Below are positions 1-10,340 of a DNA stretch of 64,000 nucleotides, piece after piece. Origin of the DNA: JAWKJY01 sp041393535. Lineage in GTDB: Bacteria > Actinomycetota > Thermoleophilia > Gaiellales > Gaiellaceae. The stretch lies in the NCBI GenBank assembly GCA_041393535.1, contig JAWKJY010000002.1:656362-720361 (forward strand), written 5' to 3'. Both the position numbers and the translations under genes were made by a program. Position 1 is the first letter of the stretch. Each line of letters begins with the position of its first letter. The notes under the pieces are model-generated. The model did no database searches. It was given only the letters and a program-made list of their open reading frames with translations, and was not told the origin of the DNA.

Positions 1-966
1 CTCCTCCGCCGGGTCGCCGCCCTGGGCGCACACCCAGCGCTCGTAGGCCTCGAGCGCCGCGCCGGACGCCACCGCCCGCTCGGCCCGCTCGCGCCCGGCC
101 GCCTCGTCGAGCGCCGGGTCGGCGAGCGCGAGCAGCGTCGCGGCCGAGCCGAGCACGAGCTCGGCGAAGTCCGCCGGGCCCTCGCCGCGCAGTGTGGCCA
201 CCGCCTCGCGGACCTCGAGCGCGTTACCGACCGCCCGGCCGAGCGGCTGGCCCATGTCGGTCAGCTCGCAGACGACCGCGCGCCCGGCGCGGCGCCCGAG
301 CGCGAGCATCGCCCCGGCGAGCCGGCGCGCGTCCTCCCGCCGCTTCATGAAGGCGCCCTCGCCGACCTTGACGTCGAGCAGGATCGCGTCGGCACCGGCG
401 GCGATCTTCTTCGACATGACGCTCGCGCCGATCAGCGACACCTCCTCGACCGTCGCCGTCACGTCGCGCAGCGCGTAGAGCTTGCCGTCCGCCGGGGTGA
501 GGAGCGGCGACTGGCCGACGATCGCGAGGCCGACGTCGGCGACCTGGCGGACGAACGCGTCGGGCGCGAGCTCCACCCGGAACCCCGGGATCGCCTCGAG
601 CTTGTCGACCGTCCCGCCGGTGTGCCCGAGGCCGCGGCCGCTCATCTTCGCGAACGGGACGCCGCATGCGGCGACGACGGGGCCGAGCGCGATCGAGGTC
701 TTGTCCCCCACGCCGCCGGTCGAGTGCTTGTCGACGACGGTCCCGAGCGAGGACAGGTCGAGCGTCTCGCCGCTGCGCACCATCGCGTCGGTCAGGGCGA
801 ACGTCTCCGCCTCGGAGAGGCCCTGGAAGACGATCGCCATCAGCAGCGCTGCGACCTGGTAGTCGGGCACCTCGTCGCGCGCGTAGGCGAGGACGAGCGC
901 CGCCAGCTCCCCGGCCGGGAGCTCCTCCCCGTCCCGCTTGCGCGCGATCAGGTCGACCGCGCGCAT
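1..966 (-). CDS. deoA: Thymidine/pyrimidine-nucleoside phosphorylase, cut by window edge
   Basis: Catalyses phosphorolysis of thymidine or other pyrimidine deoxynucleosides to base plus deoxyribose-1-phosphate in cytosolic nucleoside salvage. The first 322 codons are visible and the C-terminus runs off the left edge. The family signature KHSTGGVGDKT lies at residues 80-90 and SGRGLGHTGGTVDKLE at 109-124; both build the phosphate and nucleoside site. The N-terminal helical domain is complete. The ATG overlaps the TGA of the upstream methyltransferase (ATGA), so it is the third gene of a deoB-methyltransferase-deoA operon. The product of DeoA is the substrate of DeoB, which supports the assignment. 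Whether it prefers thymidine or uridine as well cannot be told from sequence. Confidence 0.93.
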   Translation of the reverse strand, partial: MRAVDLIARKRDGEELPAGELAALVLAYARDEVPDYQVAALLMAIVFQGLSEAETFALTDAMVRSGETLDLSSLGTVVDKHSTGGVGDKTSIALGPVVAACGVPFAKMSGRGLGHTGGTVDKLEAIPGFRVELAPDAFVRQVADVGLAIVGQSPLLTPADGKLYALRDVTATVEEVSLIGASVMSKKIAAGADAILLDVKVGEGAFMKRREDARRLAGAMLALGRRAGRAVVCELTDMGQPLGRAVGNALEVREAVATLRGEGPADFAELVLGSAATLLALADPALDEAAGRERAERAVASGAALEAYERWVCAQGGDPAEE

Positions 967-1697
967 CAGCGCGGACGATCGCAGACGACCACGGCGTGCC
1001 GGCTCGTGGCCGTCACGGGGCCCGGCAGCGCGGCCGGGACGCGATCGACGAGGTGCGCGCGGCGGATCGTCGAGGCGACGTACGTCCGGACGGCGTCCGC
1101 GTCGGGGAAGACGACCTTGCCCTCGACGACGACGGTGCGGACGCGCGCGAAGCGCCGCGCGAGGATCTCGGGGGCGGACTCGGCCGTGATCGTCACGTTC
1201 GAGGCGTCGACGTGGCCGAGCAGCGACCACAGCTCGCTCATGTTCCGCCGGCTGAAGAACGCCGCCACGAGCGTCCCGTCGGGGGGGAGCACGCGCCCGA
1301 CCTCGTCGAGCGCCGTGTCGAGCACGGGGGCGTGGTAGAGCATCCACGCGGCGACGACGCAGTCGAACGACCCGTCCGGGAAGGGCAGCGCCATCACGTC
1401 CGCCTCGCGGGCGTCGACGCCGCGCGCGCGCGCCAGGGCGACCATCGCCGGCGCGAGGTCGGTCGCGACGACCGTCCGGCCGGGCGCCTGGAGGCGCGCG
1501 GCGAGCGAGCCGTCGCCGCAGCCGACCTCGAGCAGCCGGGCCGGGGCGCGCTCCGCGACCGCCTCGAGCACCGCCTCCTCCGGGTTGCGCCCGTCGGTCT
1601 GCTCGCGGTAGACGCGCATGCGCGCCGCGAGCCGCTCCGGCTGCTCGTACTCGCGCCGGACGAGGTCGGGGTCGTCGAGCCGGGGCGGCGAGGTCAC
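966..1697 (-). CDS. SAM-dependent class I methyltransferase
   Basis: A 243-residue Rossmann-fold methyltransferase. Motif I is LLEVGCGDGS at about residues 55-64, followed by an acidic motif II (VVATD) and a PFPDGSFDCVVAAWMLYH segment typical of UbiE/COQ5-like Methyltransf_11 proteins. The substrate is unknown. The GTG start overlaps the deoB stop (GTGA) and its own stop overlaps the deoA start, so translation is probably coupled across all three genes. A methyltransferase between deoB and deoA is not an obvious part of nucleoside salvage, and the neighbourhood alone does not reveal its function. The sequence looks intact. Confidence 0.82.
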   Translation of the reverse strand: MTSPPRLDDPDLVRREYEQPERLAARMRVYREQTDGRNPEEAVLEAVAERAPARLLEVGCGDGSLAARLQAPGRTVVATDLAPAMVALARARGVDAREADVMALPFPDGSFDCVVAAWMLYHAPVLDTALDEVGRVLPPDGTLVAAFFSRRNMSELWSLLGHVDASNVTITAESAPEILARRFARVRTVVVEGKVVFPDADAVRTYVASTIRRAHLVDRVPAALPGPVTATSRHAVVVCDRPR

Positions 1698-2860
1698 GGG
1701 GTGACGATCGGCGAGCCGTGCACGCCCCGCGGCGCGCCCCTCGTGCCGAGCCACGCGTTCACCGTCGCGCCGACGTCGCCGAAGTCGCCGTCGTGGCGCT
1801 TGCCCGCCGCGTTGCGCCCCTCGACGTAGCAGAGGAGCAGCGCGTGCTCGCGCGAGTGGTCGGTCGAGGGCGTCGTCGGGTCGCAGCCGTGGTCGGACGT
1901 GACGATGAACAGGTCGCCGGGCCGCAGCGCGCCGAGCAGGTCGAAGAGCCGCCGGTCGAAGTCCTGCAGGCAGCGGTGGAAGTTCACGGGGTCGTTGCGG
2001 TGGCCCCACAGGCTGTCCGTCTCGACGAGGTTCGCGAAGACGAAGCCGTCGTCGAGGTGCTCGAGCAGCTCCGCCGTCCGCGTGATCCCCTCGGTGTTCG
2101 AGCGGGTGTGGTAGACGTGGTCGACGTCCTGGCCGGCGAAGATGTCGCCGACCTTCCCGACCGCGTGCACCTCGTGCCCCGCGTCGCGGACGAGCGAGAG
2201 GAAGTTCGGCCGCCGGGGCGTCAGCGCCCAGTCCCGCCGGTCGGCGGTGCGCACGTAGTTGCCCGGGTCGCCCTCGAACGGGCGCGCGATCACGCGGCTG
2301 ACGGCGTGCTGGCCGGTCAGGCTCGCCCGGGCGACGTCGCAGGCGGCGTAGAGCTCCTCGAGCGGGATCGTGTCCACGTGCGCGGCGATCTGGAAGACCG
2401 AGTCGGCGGACGTGTAGACGATCCACTTGCCGGTCCGCTGGTGCTCCTCGCCCAGCTCCTGGACGATGTCCGTCCCGGAGGCGGGCACGTTGCCGATCAC
2501 GCCGCGGCCGGTCTTGTGCGCGAAGTCCTCGATGATCGTGAACGGGAAGCCGTGCGGGTAGGTGGGCGGCGCGATGCCGGAGACGACGCCCATCAGCTCC
2601 CAGTGGCCGCTGACCGTGTCCTTGCCCTTCGACTTCTCGACGAGGCGGCCGGCGATCGCAGGGGCGCCCGGCTGCGGGCGGCAGCCCTCGAGGTCGGCGA
2701 CGTTCCCGAGGCCGAGGGCCTCGAGGTTGGGCAGGTCGAGCCCACCGACCGCCCGGGCGACGTTCCCGAGCGTGTCGGAGCCCTCGTCGCCGAACTGGTC
2801 GGCGTCCGGGAGGGCGCCGGCGCCCACCCCGTCGAGCACGATCACGCAGGCCCGTGGCAT
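1694..2860 (-). CDS. deoB: Phosphopentomutase
   Basis: Interconverts (deoxy)ribose-1-phosphate and -5-phosphate, linking nucleoside phosphorolysis to central metabolism. The 388 residues match the usual family length. It is an alkaline-phosphatase-superfamily enzyme: the N-terminal metal-binding DGVGAGALPDA is at residues 10-20, GSDTLGN follows with the active-site Thr region, and VTSDHGCDPTTPSTDHSREH near residue 320 supplies C-terminal metal ligands. The cap domain lies between. The ATG is preceded nine bases upstream by TAGAAT, so the mRNA is probably leaderless. It heads the operon with the methyltransferase and deoA. Confidence 0.96.
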   Translation of the reverse strand: MPRACVIVLDGVGAGALPDADQFGDEGSDTLGNVARAVGGLDLPNLEALGLGNVADLEGCRPQPGAPAIAGRLVEKSKGKDTVSGHWELMGVVSGIAPPTYPHGFPFTIIEDFAHKTGRGVIGNVPASGTDIVQELGEEHQRTGKWIVYTSADSVFQIAAHVDTIPLEELYAACDVARASLTGQHAVSRVIARPFEGDPGNYVRTADRRDWALTPRRPNFLSLVRDAGHEVHAVGKVGDIFAGQDVDHVYHTRSNTEGITRTAELLEHLDDGFVFANLVETDSLWGHRNDPVNFHRCLQDFDRRLFDLLGALRPGDLFIVTSDHGCDPTTPSTDHSREHALLLCYVEGRNAAGKRHDGDFGDVGATVNAWLGTRGAPRGVHGSPIVTP

Positions 2861-2868
2861 CGCCCGGG

Positions 2869-2875
2869 TATTCTA
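2869..2875. promoter_or_regulatory. Shared symmetric -10 element of two divergent promoters
   Basis: The heptamer TATTCTA reads as TATTCT on the plus strand (8 nt before the GTG at 2883) and TAGAAT on the minus strand (9 nt before the deoB ATG at 2860). Both fit TANNNT -10 hexamers at leaderless spacing, so one AT-rich core may start transcription in both directions. Only the -10 is evident; no convincing -35 is visible on either side. Confidence 0.6.
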
Positions 2876-2882
2876 TGGAGCC

Positions 2883-3080
2883 GTGACGACTGCCCTCGCT
2901 TCTGCCGCCTCCCTGCCCGTCGGCTCCGTCGGCTCGACGATCGTCGGCCTGCTCGAGCTGCTGGGCTGGCTCCTGCTCGTGCTGGCCCTCGCGGGCGGCA
3001 CGACCTACGTCATGGTCAAGGTCACCGACCGGCGGAACAAGGCGAAGCAGGCGGCCGACGCGGCGAAGGCCGCGGACTAG
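2883..3080 (+). CDS. Small single-pass membrane protein
   Basis: A 65-residue protein of unknown function. After a short alanine/serine-rich N-terminus it has one hydrophobic segment (about residues 21-45, LLELLGWLLLVLALAGG core), then a basic and Lys/Ala-rich cytoplasmic-type tail (VTDRRNKAKQAADAAKAAD). The GTG start at 2883 is chosen because TATTCT lies eight bases upstream, the leaderless spacing seen repeatedly in this window. It is transcribed divergently from deoB. No homologous family was recognised; small size leaves some doubt that it is translated. Confidence 0.6.
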   Translation: MTTALASAASLPVGSVGSTIVGLLELLGWLLLVLALAGGTTYVMVKVTDRRNKAKQAADAAKAAD

Positions 3081-3218
3081 GAGGTCGACCCCGCGGGACC
3101 GCCTGCGCCGGGGCGTCGGCGTGACGCGGACGGGCGAGGGGACCGCTCGCGGGCGGTGCCGGGACCGGGGGCGCCCGCGAGGCGGCACGGGACCGCGGCA
3201 GGAGCCGGCGAGCGCCGG

Positions 3219-3743
3219 TCAGCCCGGGAGGTCGCCCGGCCGGTAGGCGGCGGGGCGCTTGCGCGACGGGCCGTAGGCCTCGGCCGGGTCGTCCGTCTCC
3301 GCTGCCGCCGCGGCCCCGTGCGCCTCGGCGATCCCGCCCGCGGGGTACCGGACCTCCCCGGACGGGCGTCCGCCGACCGCGACGAGGACGCAGGGCCCGC
3401 TGCCGGCGCCGACCAGGACGTGCTCGACCCAGGGCGGGCAGTGCACGAAGTCCCACGGCCCGAGCCGGCGCTCCTCCCCCTCGATCAGGAGCAGGCACTC
3501 GCCGGCGACGACGAGGAAGTGCTCCTCGGACTCCTCGCCGTGGTAGAGGCAGGCCGGCTCGCCCGGCTCGAGGACGCGGACGTTCAGGCCGACCTGGGCG
3601 AACGGCTCGTCGCCCTCGAACTTCACCGCCCGGCCGAAGCGGTCGCTCACGTGCCAGCGGGCCTCGCGCGCGTTGACGACGAACCAGCCCGGGCCCCGGG
3701 GGACGAGCCCGCCGTCGCGCCGGACGAGGGGCGCCTCCGGCAC
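3219..3743 (-). CDS. Cupin-domain protein
   Basis: A 174-residue single-domain cupin. The conserved beta-barrel metal motif 1 is represented by YHGEESEEHFLVVAGE near residues 67-82, with His/Glu ligands in the G-x5-H-x-H-x3,4-E-like arrangement. Motif 2 is represented by PPWVEHVLVG near residues 102-111. The first part (WFVVNAREARWHV) resembles cupins annotated only as metal-binding or sugar-related. The Pro/Ala-rich tail is low complexity. It starts with GTG four bases after the alanine dehydrogenase stop, so the two are probably co-transcribed. The substrate is unknown. Confidence 0.75.
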   Translation of the reverse strand: MPEAPLVRRDGGLVPRGPGWFVVNAREARWHVSDRFGRAVKFEGDEPFAQVGLNVRVLEPGEPACLYHGEESEEHFLVVAGECLLLIEGEERRLGPWDFVHCPPWVEHVLVGAGSGPCVLVAVGGRPSGEVRYPAGGIAEAHGAAAAAETDDPAEAYGPSRKRPAAYRPGDLPG

Positions 3744-3747
3744 CGGC

Positions 3748-4860
3748 CTAGCCGACGAGGTCGGCGAGCGGCCGGTACGCGAGGCCGTGCGCCTCGGCGA
3801 CCGCCCCGTACGTCACGTGCCCGTCGACGACGTTGACGCCCTTCGCGAGCGCCGGGTCGCGCCGAACGGCCTCGCGCCAGCCGTGCGCGGCGATCGCCTC
3901 GACGTAGGGCTGGGTGACGTTGGTCAGGCCCTTGGTCGACGTGATCGGCACGGCGCCGGGCATGTTCGCGACGCAGTAGTGGACGATCCCGTCGACCTCG
4001 TAGATCGGGTCGGAGTGCGTCGTCGGCCGCGACGTCTCGAAGCAGCCGCCCTGGTCGATCGCCACGTCGACGAGCACCGAGCCGGGCTTCATCAGCGCGA
4101 GCATGTCGCGCGTGACGAGCCGGGGCGCCCGCGCGCCGGGGATCAGCACCGCCCCGATCACGAGGTCCGCGGTCGCGATCGCGTCCGCGACCGTCGTGCG
4201 GTTCGAGATCGAGAGGATCACGCGCCCGTCGAGCATCATCTCGAGCTCGCGCATCCGCTCCACCGACCGCTCGTAGACCCAGACGTCTGCCTGCATGCCG
4301 GTCGCGATCAACGCCGCGTTGTAGCCGACGATCCCGCCGCCCAGGACGAGGACGCGCGCGGGCGGCACGCCGGGCACGCCGCCGAGCAGGATGCCGCGGC
4401 CGCCCTTCGCCTTCTCGAGCGCCCAGGCGCCCATCTGCGGCGCGAGCCGGCCGGCGACCTCGCTCATCGGCGCGAGCAGCGGCAGCCGGCGCCCCTCCGT
4501 CTCCACCGTCTCGTAGGCGATGCAGGTCGCGCCGGAGGCGACGAGCGCCTCCGTCAGCCGCCTGTCGGCCGCGAGGTGGAGGTACGTGAACAGCACCTGG
4601 CCGGGCCGGAGCAGCCCGTACTCCTCCTCGAGCGGCTCCTTGACCTTCAGCAGCAGGTCGGCCGCGGCCCACACGTCGTCCCGGCTCGCGATCCGCGCGC
4701 CCGTGGCGACGTAGGCCTCGTCGGGGAACGCCGAGCCGACGCCCGCGCCCCGTTCGACGAGCACGACGTGGCCGTCCTCGACCAGCTCCCGCGCGCCAGC
4801 CGGCGTGAGCGCGACCCGGTACTCGTCCGACTTGATCTCCGTGACGACGCCGACCTGCAC
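3748..4860 (-). CDS. ald: Alanine dehydrogenase
   Basis: NAD-dependent oxidative deamination of L-alanine to pyruvate and ammonia. The 370-residue length is typical. It begins VQVGVVTEIKSDEYRVALTP, the diagnostic N-terminus of the Ald/PNT family. Substrate-binding Lys (in LKVKEP, about residue 72) and catalytic His (in YLHLA, about residue 95) are present; the NAD-binding loop GGGIVGYNA is at about 174-182, and a conserved MPGAVPITST segment follows. The GTG at 4860 is preferred over a TTG nine bases upstream because TAGGGT (4869-4874) lies eight bases before it and because family proteins begin there. The cupin gene follows closely. Confidence 0.95.
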   Translation of the reverse strand: MQVGVVTEIKSDEYRVALTPAGARELVEDGHVVLVERGAGVGSAFPDEAYVATGARIASRDDVWAAADLLLKVKEPLEEEYGLLRPGQVLFTYLHLAADRRLTEALVASGATCIAYETVETEGRRLPLLAPMSEVAGRLAPQMGAWALEKAKGGRGILLGGVPGVPPARVLVLGGGIVGYNAALIATGMQADVWVYERSVERMRELEMMLDGRVILSISNRTTVADAIATADLVIGAVLIPGARAPRLVTRDMLALMKPGSVLVDVAIDQGGCFETSRPTTHSDPIYEVDGIVHYCVANMPGAVPITSTKGLTNVTQPYVEAIAAHGWREAVRRDPALAKGVNVVDGHVTYGAVAEAHGLAYRPLADLVG

Positions 4861-4887
4861 GGTGCGCAACCCTACCCGGAGCGGCGG

Positions 4888-6018
4888 CTAGAGCGAACGG
4901 TCACGTGCGAGGTCGATCAGCGCGAGCGTGACGTCCGTCATGCGGCCGAGGTCGTCGACCGCGATCTCCTCGTCCGCCGTGTGGATCTTCGCCATCCCGT
5001 TCGCGAGCACGAGGCAGCGGATCCCGTGGGCGTGGAAGATGTTCGCGTCCGCCCCGCCCTGGATCGACTCGATCCTCGGCGTCGCGCCGATCCGGTCGAG
5101 CGCCTCGGCGCCGAGCAGCAGCACCGGGTCGTCGTGGCGGAAGCGGTAGCCCGGGTACTTCTCCTCCAGCTCGACGTCGACGTCGACCTCGCACACGGTG
5201 CCGGCGTACGTGAACGAGTCGAGCATCTCCTGCGCGAGCGCGACGGCCTTCGCCTCGTCGAGCGAGCGGCACTCGGCGACGAGCTCGCAGCGGTCGGGGA
5301 CGATGTTCCTGGCGGTGCCGCCGCGGATCGTCCCGACGTTCGCGGTCGTCTCGTGGTCGACCCGGCCGAGCCGCAGCTCCGCGATCGCCTTCGCGGCCGC
5401 CAGGATCGCCGAGCGGCCGTCCTCGGGCGCGATTCCCGCGTGCGCCTTGCGGCCCGTGTAGACGACGTCGAGCGTCCGCTGGAACGGGGCCGCGTCGACG
5501 ATCGTCCCGACCGGCGCCGCGTGGTCGTAGACGAAGCCGGCCCGGGCTGCGAGCCGCCCGTAGTCGAACGCCTTCGCGCCGTCGCAGCCCGTCTCCTCGC
5601 GCGGCGTGAAGACGAGCTCGACGCCGGCGTGCGGCCGCTGCTCGGCGAGCACGACCCGGGTCGCCTCGAGCATCGCGACCACTGCGGCCTTGTTGTCCGC
5701 GCCGAGGATCGTCCCGGCGGCGTTGCGGACCATGCCGTCCTCGACGACCGGCTCGATCGGCCCCTCGGGCAGGACCGTGTCGAGGTGGGCGCAGAAGACG
5801 AGCGGCGTGCCGCCCGCGGCCGTCGCCGGGATGCGCACGTAGAGGTTCCCCGTGTCGCCGTCGATCGCGGGGCCGCAGCCGTCCTCGTCGGGCGAGAGGC
5901 CGAGGTCGCGCAGGTAGCGCAGGACGCGGTCGGCCACGGCGCGCTCGCGGCCCGGCGGGCTCGGGATCGCGCAGAGCTCGAGGAAGAGCGGCAGAAGGTC
6001 GGGGTAGCGGTCGGCCAC
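4888..6018 (-). CDS. M20 family metallopeptidase, PepT-like
   Basis: A zinc aminopeptidase of the M20/PepT group, probably a cytosolic tripeptidase or related exopeptidase. Metal ligands are visible in order: AHLDTV (His, Asp), GADNKAA (bridging Asp), the catalytic Glu pair in PREETGCDG, Asp in YDHAAPVG, and the C-terminal His in KIHTADEEI. The dimerisation/lid domain lies between. The GTG at 6018 is chosen because TACGAT (6026-6031) lies seven bases upstream, matching leaderless genes here; an in-frame ATG at 6027 overlaps that hexamer and would add MRP. Exact peptide specificity is not determined. Confidence 0.87.
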   Translation of the reverse strand: MADRYPDLLPLFLELCAIPSPPGRERAVADRVLRYLRDLGLSPDEDGCGPAIDGDTGNLYVRIPATAAGGTPLVFCAHLDTVLPEGPIEPVVEDGMVRNAAGTILGADNKAAVVAMLEATRVVLAEQRPHAGVELVFTPREETGCDGAKAFDYGRLAARAGFVYDHAAPVGTIVDAAPFQRTLDVVYTGRKAHAGIAPEDGRSAILAAAKAIAELRLGRVDHETTANVGTIRGGTARNIVPDRCELVAECRSLDEAKAVALAQEMLDSFTYAGTVCEVDVDVELEEKYPGYRFRHDDPVLLLGAEALDRIGATPRIESIQGGADANIFHAHGIRCLVLANGMAKIHTADEEIAVDDLGRMTDVTLALIDLARDRSL

Positions 6019-6093
6019 CGGCCGCATCGTAGTCGGGGCAGGCCGCGGCGGGTCAGCCGTTCGGGCTACTCGTCCGGCCAGTCCGACGGCTCG

Positions 6094-7731
<1,638 letters not shown>

Positions 7732-7736
7732 GCGCG

Positions 7737-7753
7737 GGCTCCCGTCGGGAGCC
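7737..7753 (-). promoter_or_regulatory. Hairpin in the pyrG leader just before the start codon
   Basis: Read on the minus strand, GGCTCCC-GAC-GGGAGCC is a perfect 7-bp stem with a 3-base loop, ending five bases before the pyrG GTG at 7731. No clear Shine-Dalgarno lies outside it, so it could mask ribosome entry or act in attenuation. Function is inference only. Confidence 0.4.
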
Positions 7754-7813
7754 GGAGCGGCGCCGCAGAGGCGGCCGAAGGAGCCGTCCGGGGGAGTCGT
7801 CCCACGGGACTCA

Positions 7814-7819
7814 AGCCTA
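7814..7819 (-). promoter_or_regulatory. Putative -10 element for pyrG
   Basis: TAGGCT on the minus strand resembles the TANNNT hexamers placed before other genes in this window. Transcription would start near 7807, giving a leader of about 75 bases. No -35 consensus is visible. Confidence 0.4.
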
Positions 7820-7899
7820 CCACCGGCGCCTCCTGCCGCTCGACCGCACTCACCGCCGCTGATGGTACGCGCCGCGCAGGACGACCCCGCCGGGGCGGC

Positions 7900-9543
7900 T
7901 CAGCGCAGGCTGGACAGGAAGTCGGAGCCGCCGAGCATCCGCTCGAGCTCGGCCCGCCGCGCGTCCTCGTCGAGGGGCGCGACGCGCGTGTGCGTGGGAT
8001 CGCCCGGCACCTTCTCGACGCGCAGGTGGGCGTCCGCGACGATCGCGAGCTGGGGCAGGTGCGTGATCACGAGCACCTGCGCGGAGGCCGACAGCCGGCG
8101 AAGCGCCTCCGCCACCGCGTGGGCGGTCGTCCCGCCGATGCCCGCGTCGATCTCGTCGAAGACGACGGTCTGCTCGCCGGCGCGCGCGTGCGCGGCGAGG
8201 CGCAGGGCGAGCGCGATCCGAGAGAGCTCGCCGCCCGACGCCGTCGTCGCGACCGGGGCGAGCGGCAGGCCGGCGTTCGCGCGCACGAGCAGCGTCACCT
8301 CGTCCGCGCCTGTCGGGCCGGGGGCGCGCTCGCCCAGCTCGCAGACCAGCTCGCCCTCACCCAGGCCGAGCGCCTTCAGCTCGGCCCGCGCTGCCTCGGC
8401 GAAGGGGCCGGCCGCGGCGCGCCGCGCCGATGCCAGGCCGGCGGCGAGCCCCTCGTAGCGCGCCTGGGCGGCCTCCGCGGCCGCGCGCGCCGCCTCGGCC
8501 GGCTCGCCGCCCGCCTCGAGCGTCGCGAGCTCGCGGGCCGCCTCCTCGGCGAGCGAGAGCAGCTCCTCCTCGTCCTGGGCGCGGAAGCGTCTGCGGGCGT
8601 CGGCGAGCCGCGCGAGCTCGTCCTCGATCGCGTCGAGCCGGCCGGGGTCCGCGTCGAGCGAGAGCAGGAAGCCGCGCAGCGAGGAGGCCGCCTCGCGCAG
8701 GCCGACGGCCGCGACGGCGATCTCACGCGCCGCGGCGTCGAGCTCGGCCGAGACGCCGGCGACCCGGCCGAGCGCCGCCTCGGCGCGCGCGGCGAGCCCG
8801 CCCGCGCCGTCCCCGTCGGTCGCCTCGGGGGCGAGCGCCTCGGCCGCCTCGGCCGCGGCGGCGACCAGCTCGGCGGAGCGGCGCAGCACCTCGCGCTCGG
8901 CGCGGAGCTCCGCCTCCCGCCCGGGCGTCATCCCGGCGGTCGCGTCGACCAGCGCGCGCAGCTCCACGAGACGGGACTCCCGGTCGCGGCCCGAGGCCTC
9001 GACCTGCTCGAGCGCCCGGCGCGCCGCCGTCAGCTCGCGCCAGGCCCGCGCGGTCTCGGCCCGGCGGCGAAGCTGCTCCTCGCCCGCGAAGGCGTCGAGC
9101 AGGTCGAGCTGGTGCGCGGGGCGCGCGAGCCGGCGCTGCTCGAACTGGCCCGACATCGCCACGAGTCGCTCCGCGAGCGCCGCGACCGCCTCGCGCGGCA
9201 CCGACCGGCCCCAGGCGTACGCCCGGCTGCGGCCGTCCGGGAAGACGCGGCGCGCGAGCACGACGCCCGGCTCGTCCTCGGGCCGGAGGTCGCGCAGCGG
9301 CTCGAGCTCGTCCCCGTCGAGCGCGCCGTCGGGCAGGTCGAGCTCGGCCTCGACGTATGCCTCCGCGCCGGCGGGCCCGACGAGGGCGTCGTCGCCGCGG
9401 GCGCCGAGCAGCAGGCCGATCGCCTGGGTGAAGATCGTCTTGCCCGCTCCGGTCTCGCCCGTGATCGCGACGAGCCCCGGCCCGAGCTCGAGGTCGGCCT
9501 CGCGGATCAGGACGAGGTTGTCGATGCGCAGGCGTCGGAGCAC
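7900..9543 (-). CDS. recN: DNA repair protein RecN
   Basis: An SMC-like ATPase acting in double-strand-break repair on nucleoid DNA. In 547 residues it shows an N-terminal Walker A (GETGAGKT, 29-36), a long central coiled coil rich in Ala/Glu/Arg (about 150-380), the ABC signature region ASGGELSRIALALRL near 440, and Walker B VVFDEIDAGIGG followed by the His switch ITHLPQLA. The GTG start at 9543 lies one base after the nadK stop, so it is in the tlyA-nadK-recN operon, the standard arrangement in many Gram-positive lineages. The sequence appears intact, unlike its two upstream neighbours. Confidence 0.95.
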   Translation of the reverse strand: MLRRLRIDNLVLIREADLELGPGLVAITGETGAGKTIFTQAIGLLLGARGDDALVGPAGAEAYVEAELDLPDGALDGDELEPLRDLRPEDEPGVVLARRVFPDGRSRAYAWGRSVPREAVAALAERLVAMSGQFEQRRLARPAHQLDLLDAFAGEEQLRRRAETARAWRELTAARRALEQVEASGRDRESRLVELRALVDATAGMTPGREAELRAEREVLRRSAELVAAAAEAAEALAPEATDGDGAGGLAARAEAALGRVAGVSAELDAAAREIAVAAVGLREAASSLRGFLLSLDADPGRLDAIEDELARLADARRRFRAQDEEELLSLAEEAARELATLEAGGEPAEAARAAAEAAQARYEGLAAGLASARRAAAGPFAEAARAELKALGLGEGELVCELGERAPGPTGADEVTLLVRANAGLPLAPVATTASGGELSRIALALRLAAHARAGEQTVVFDEIDAGIGGTTAHAVAEALRRLSASAQVLVITHLPQLAIVADAHLRVEKVPGDPTHTRVAPLDEDARRAELERMLGGSDFLSSLR

Positions 9544-9544
9544 G

Positions 9545-10340
9545 TCAGAGGAAGACGTCGCGGTAGCGGGTGAAGAAGGTCACCTCGGGCAGCAGGGCGA
9601 GCCGGCTGCGCTCGCCGGCCCACGTCGACGGCGAGCGAGGCGCCGGGCGCGAGCTCGCCGACGACGCGCCCGTCGACGAGCACGGTCACGGGACGTCCGC
9701 CGTCCGGTTCGTCACGTCGAGCCCGAGGCCGGGCGGGGCGACGAGCGGACGGGCGAAGAGCGAGTGCGGCGCGACGAACGAGATCGCCATCGCGTCGAGG
9801 CCCCACATCATCACCGGGCCGCCGTTCGAGAGGTTGTAGGCGGTCGAGCCGGACGCGGTCGAGCAGATCATCCCGTCGCACGCCTGCAGGCCGAGGTCCT
9901 CGTGGCCGACGCCCCAGCCGAGCATGATCATCCGCCCGGGCTGGGAGCTCGTCGCGACGACGTCGTTGATCGCGATCTGCGGCGCGCCGTCGAGCGAGAC
10001 GGCCAGCGTGCCCAGCTCGACCACCTTGAAGTCGCCGGCGAGCGCGCGCTCGAGCCCGGCGACGAGCTCGGCGCCCGGGACGCTCGCGAGGAAGCCGACC
10101 CGGCCGAAGTTGACGCCGAGCACCGGGACGTCGGTGTCGAGGAAGCGGTGCAGCGCACGCAGCATCGTCCCGTCGCCCCCGAGCGCGATCGCGAGGTCGA
10201 CGCCGGTCGCGTCGCCCTCGTCCTCGACGAGCTCGATCTCGCGCTCGGCCGCCAGCCGCTCCAGGTGGGCGAGCGCGCCCGCGACCGCCTCCCCGGCGGC
10301 CGTGCTCGATGATCGCGACGCGGCGGACCGGGCTACGCAT
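9545..10340 (-). CDS. nadK: NAD kinase, interrupted by three apparent frameshifts
   Basis: Phosphorylates NAD to NADP. The protein must be assembled from two frames: MRSPVRRVAIIEHG from ATG 10340, then GEAVAGALAHLERL onward after a shift near 10295-10301. It contains LGGDGTMLRALHR (GGDGT motif), LGVNFGRVGFLA, GSTAYNLSNGGP and VTNRTADVP. A premature TGA near 9688 is cured by adding one G, giving VTVLVDGRVVGELAPG, and a shift near 9616-9621 restores LALLPEVTFFTRYRDVFL with a TGA at 9545. Every conserved block is present, so this essential gene is probably whole and the breaks are sequence errors. It overlaps the tlyA end by 8 bases and abuts recN. Confidence 0.85.

Noticed and set aside
1718..3124. 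Long plus-strand open frame over deoB
   Set aside because: Antisense to a clear phosphopentomutase, no domain; only its last 65 residues, restarted at 2883, are kept as a gene.
9545..10340. nadK as a true pseudogene or programmed frameshift
   Set aside because: Three separate shifts with conserved text on each side, in an essential gene, fit sequence error better; no slippery motif is repeated.
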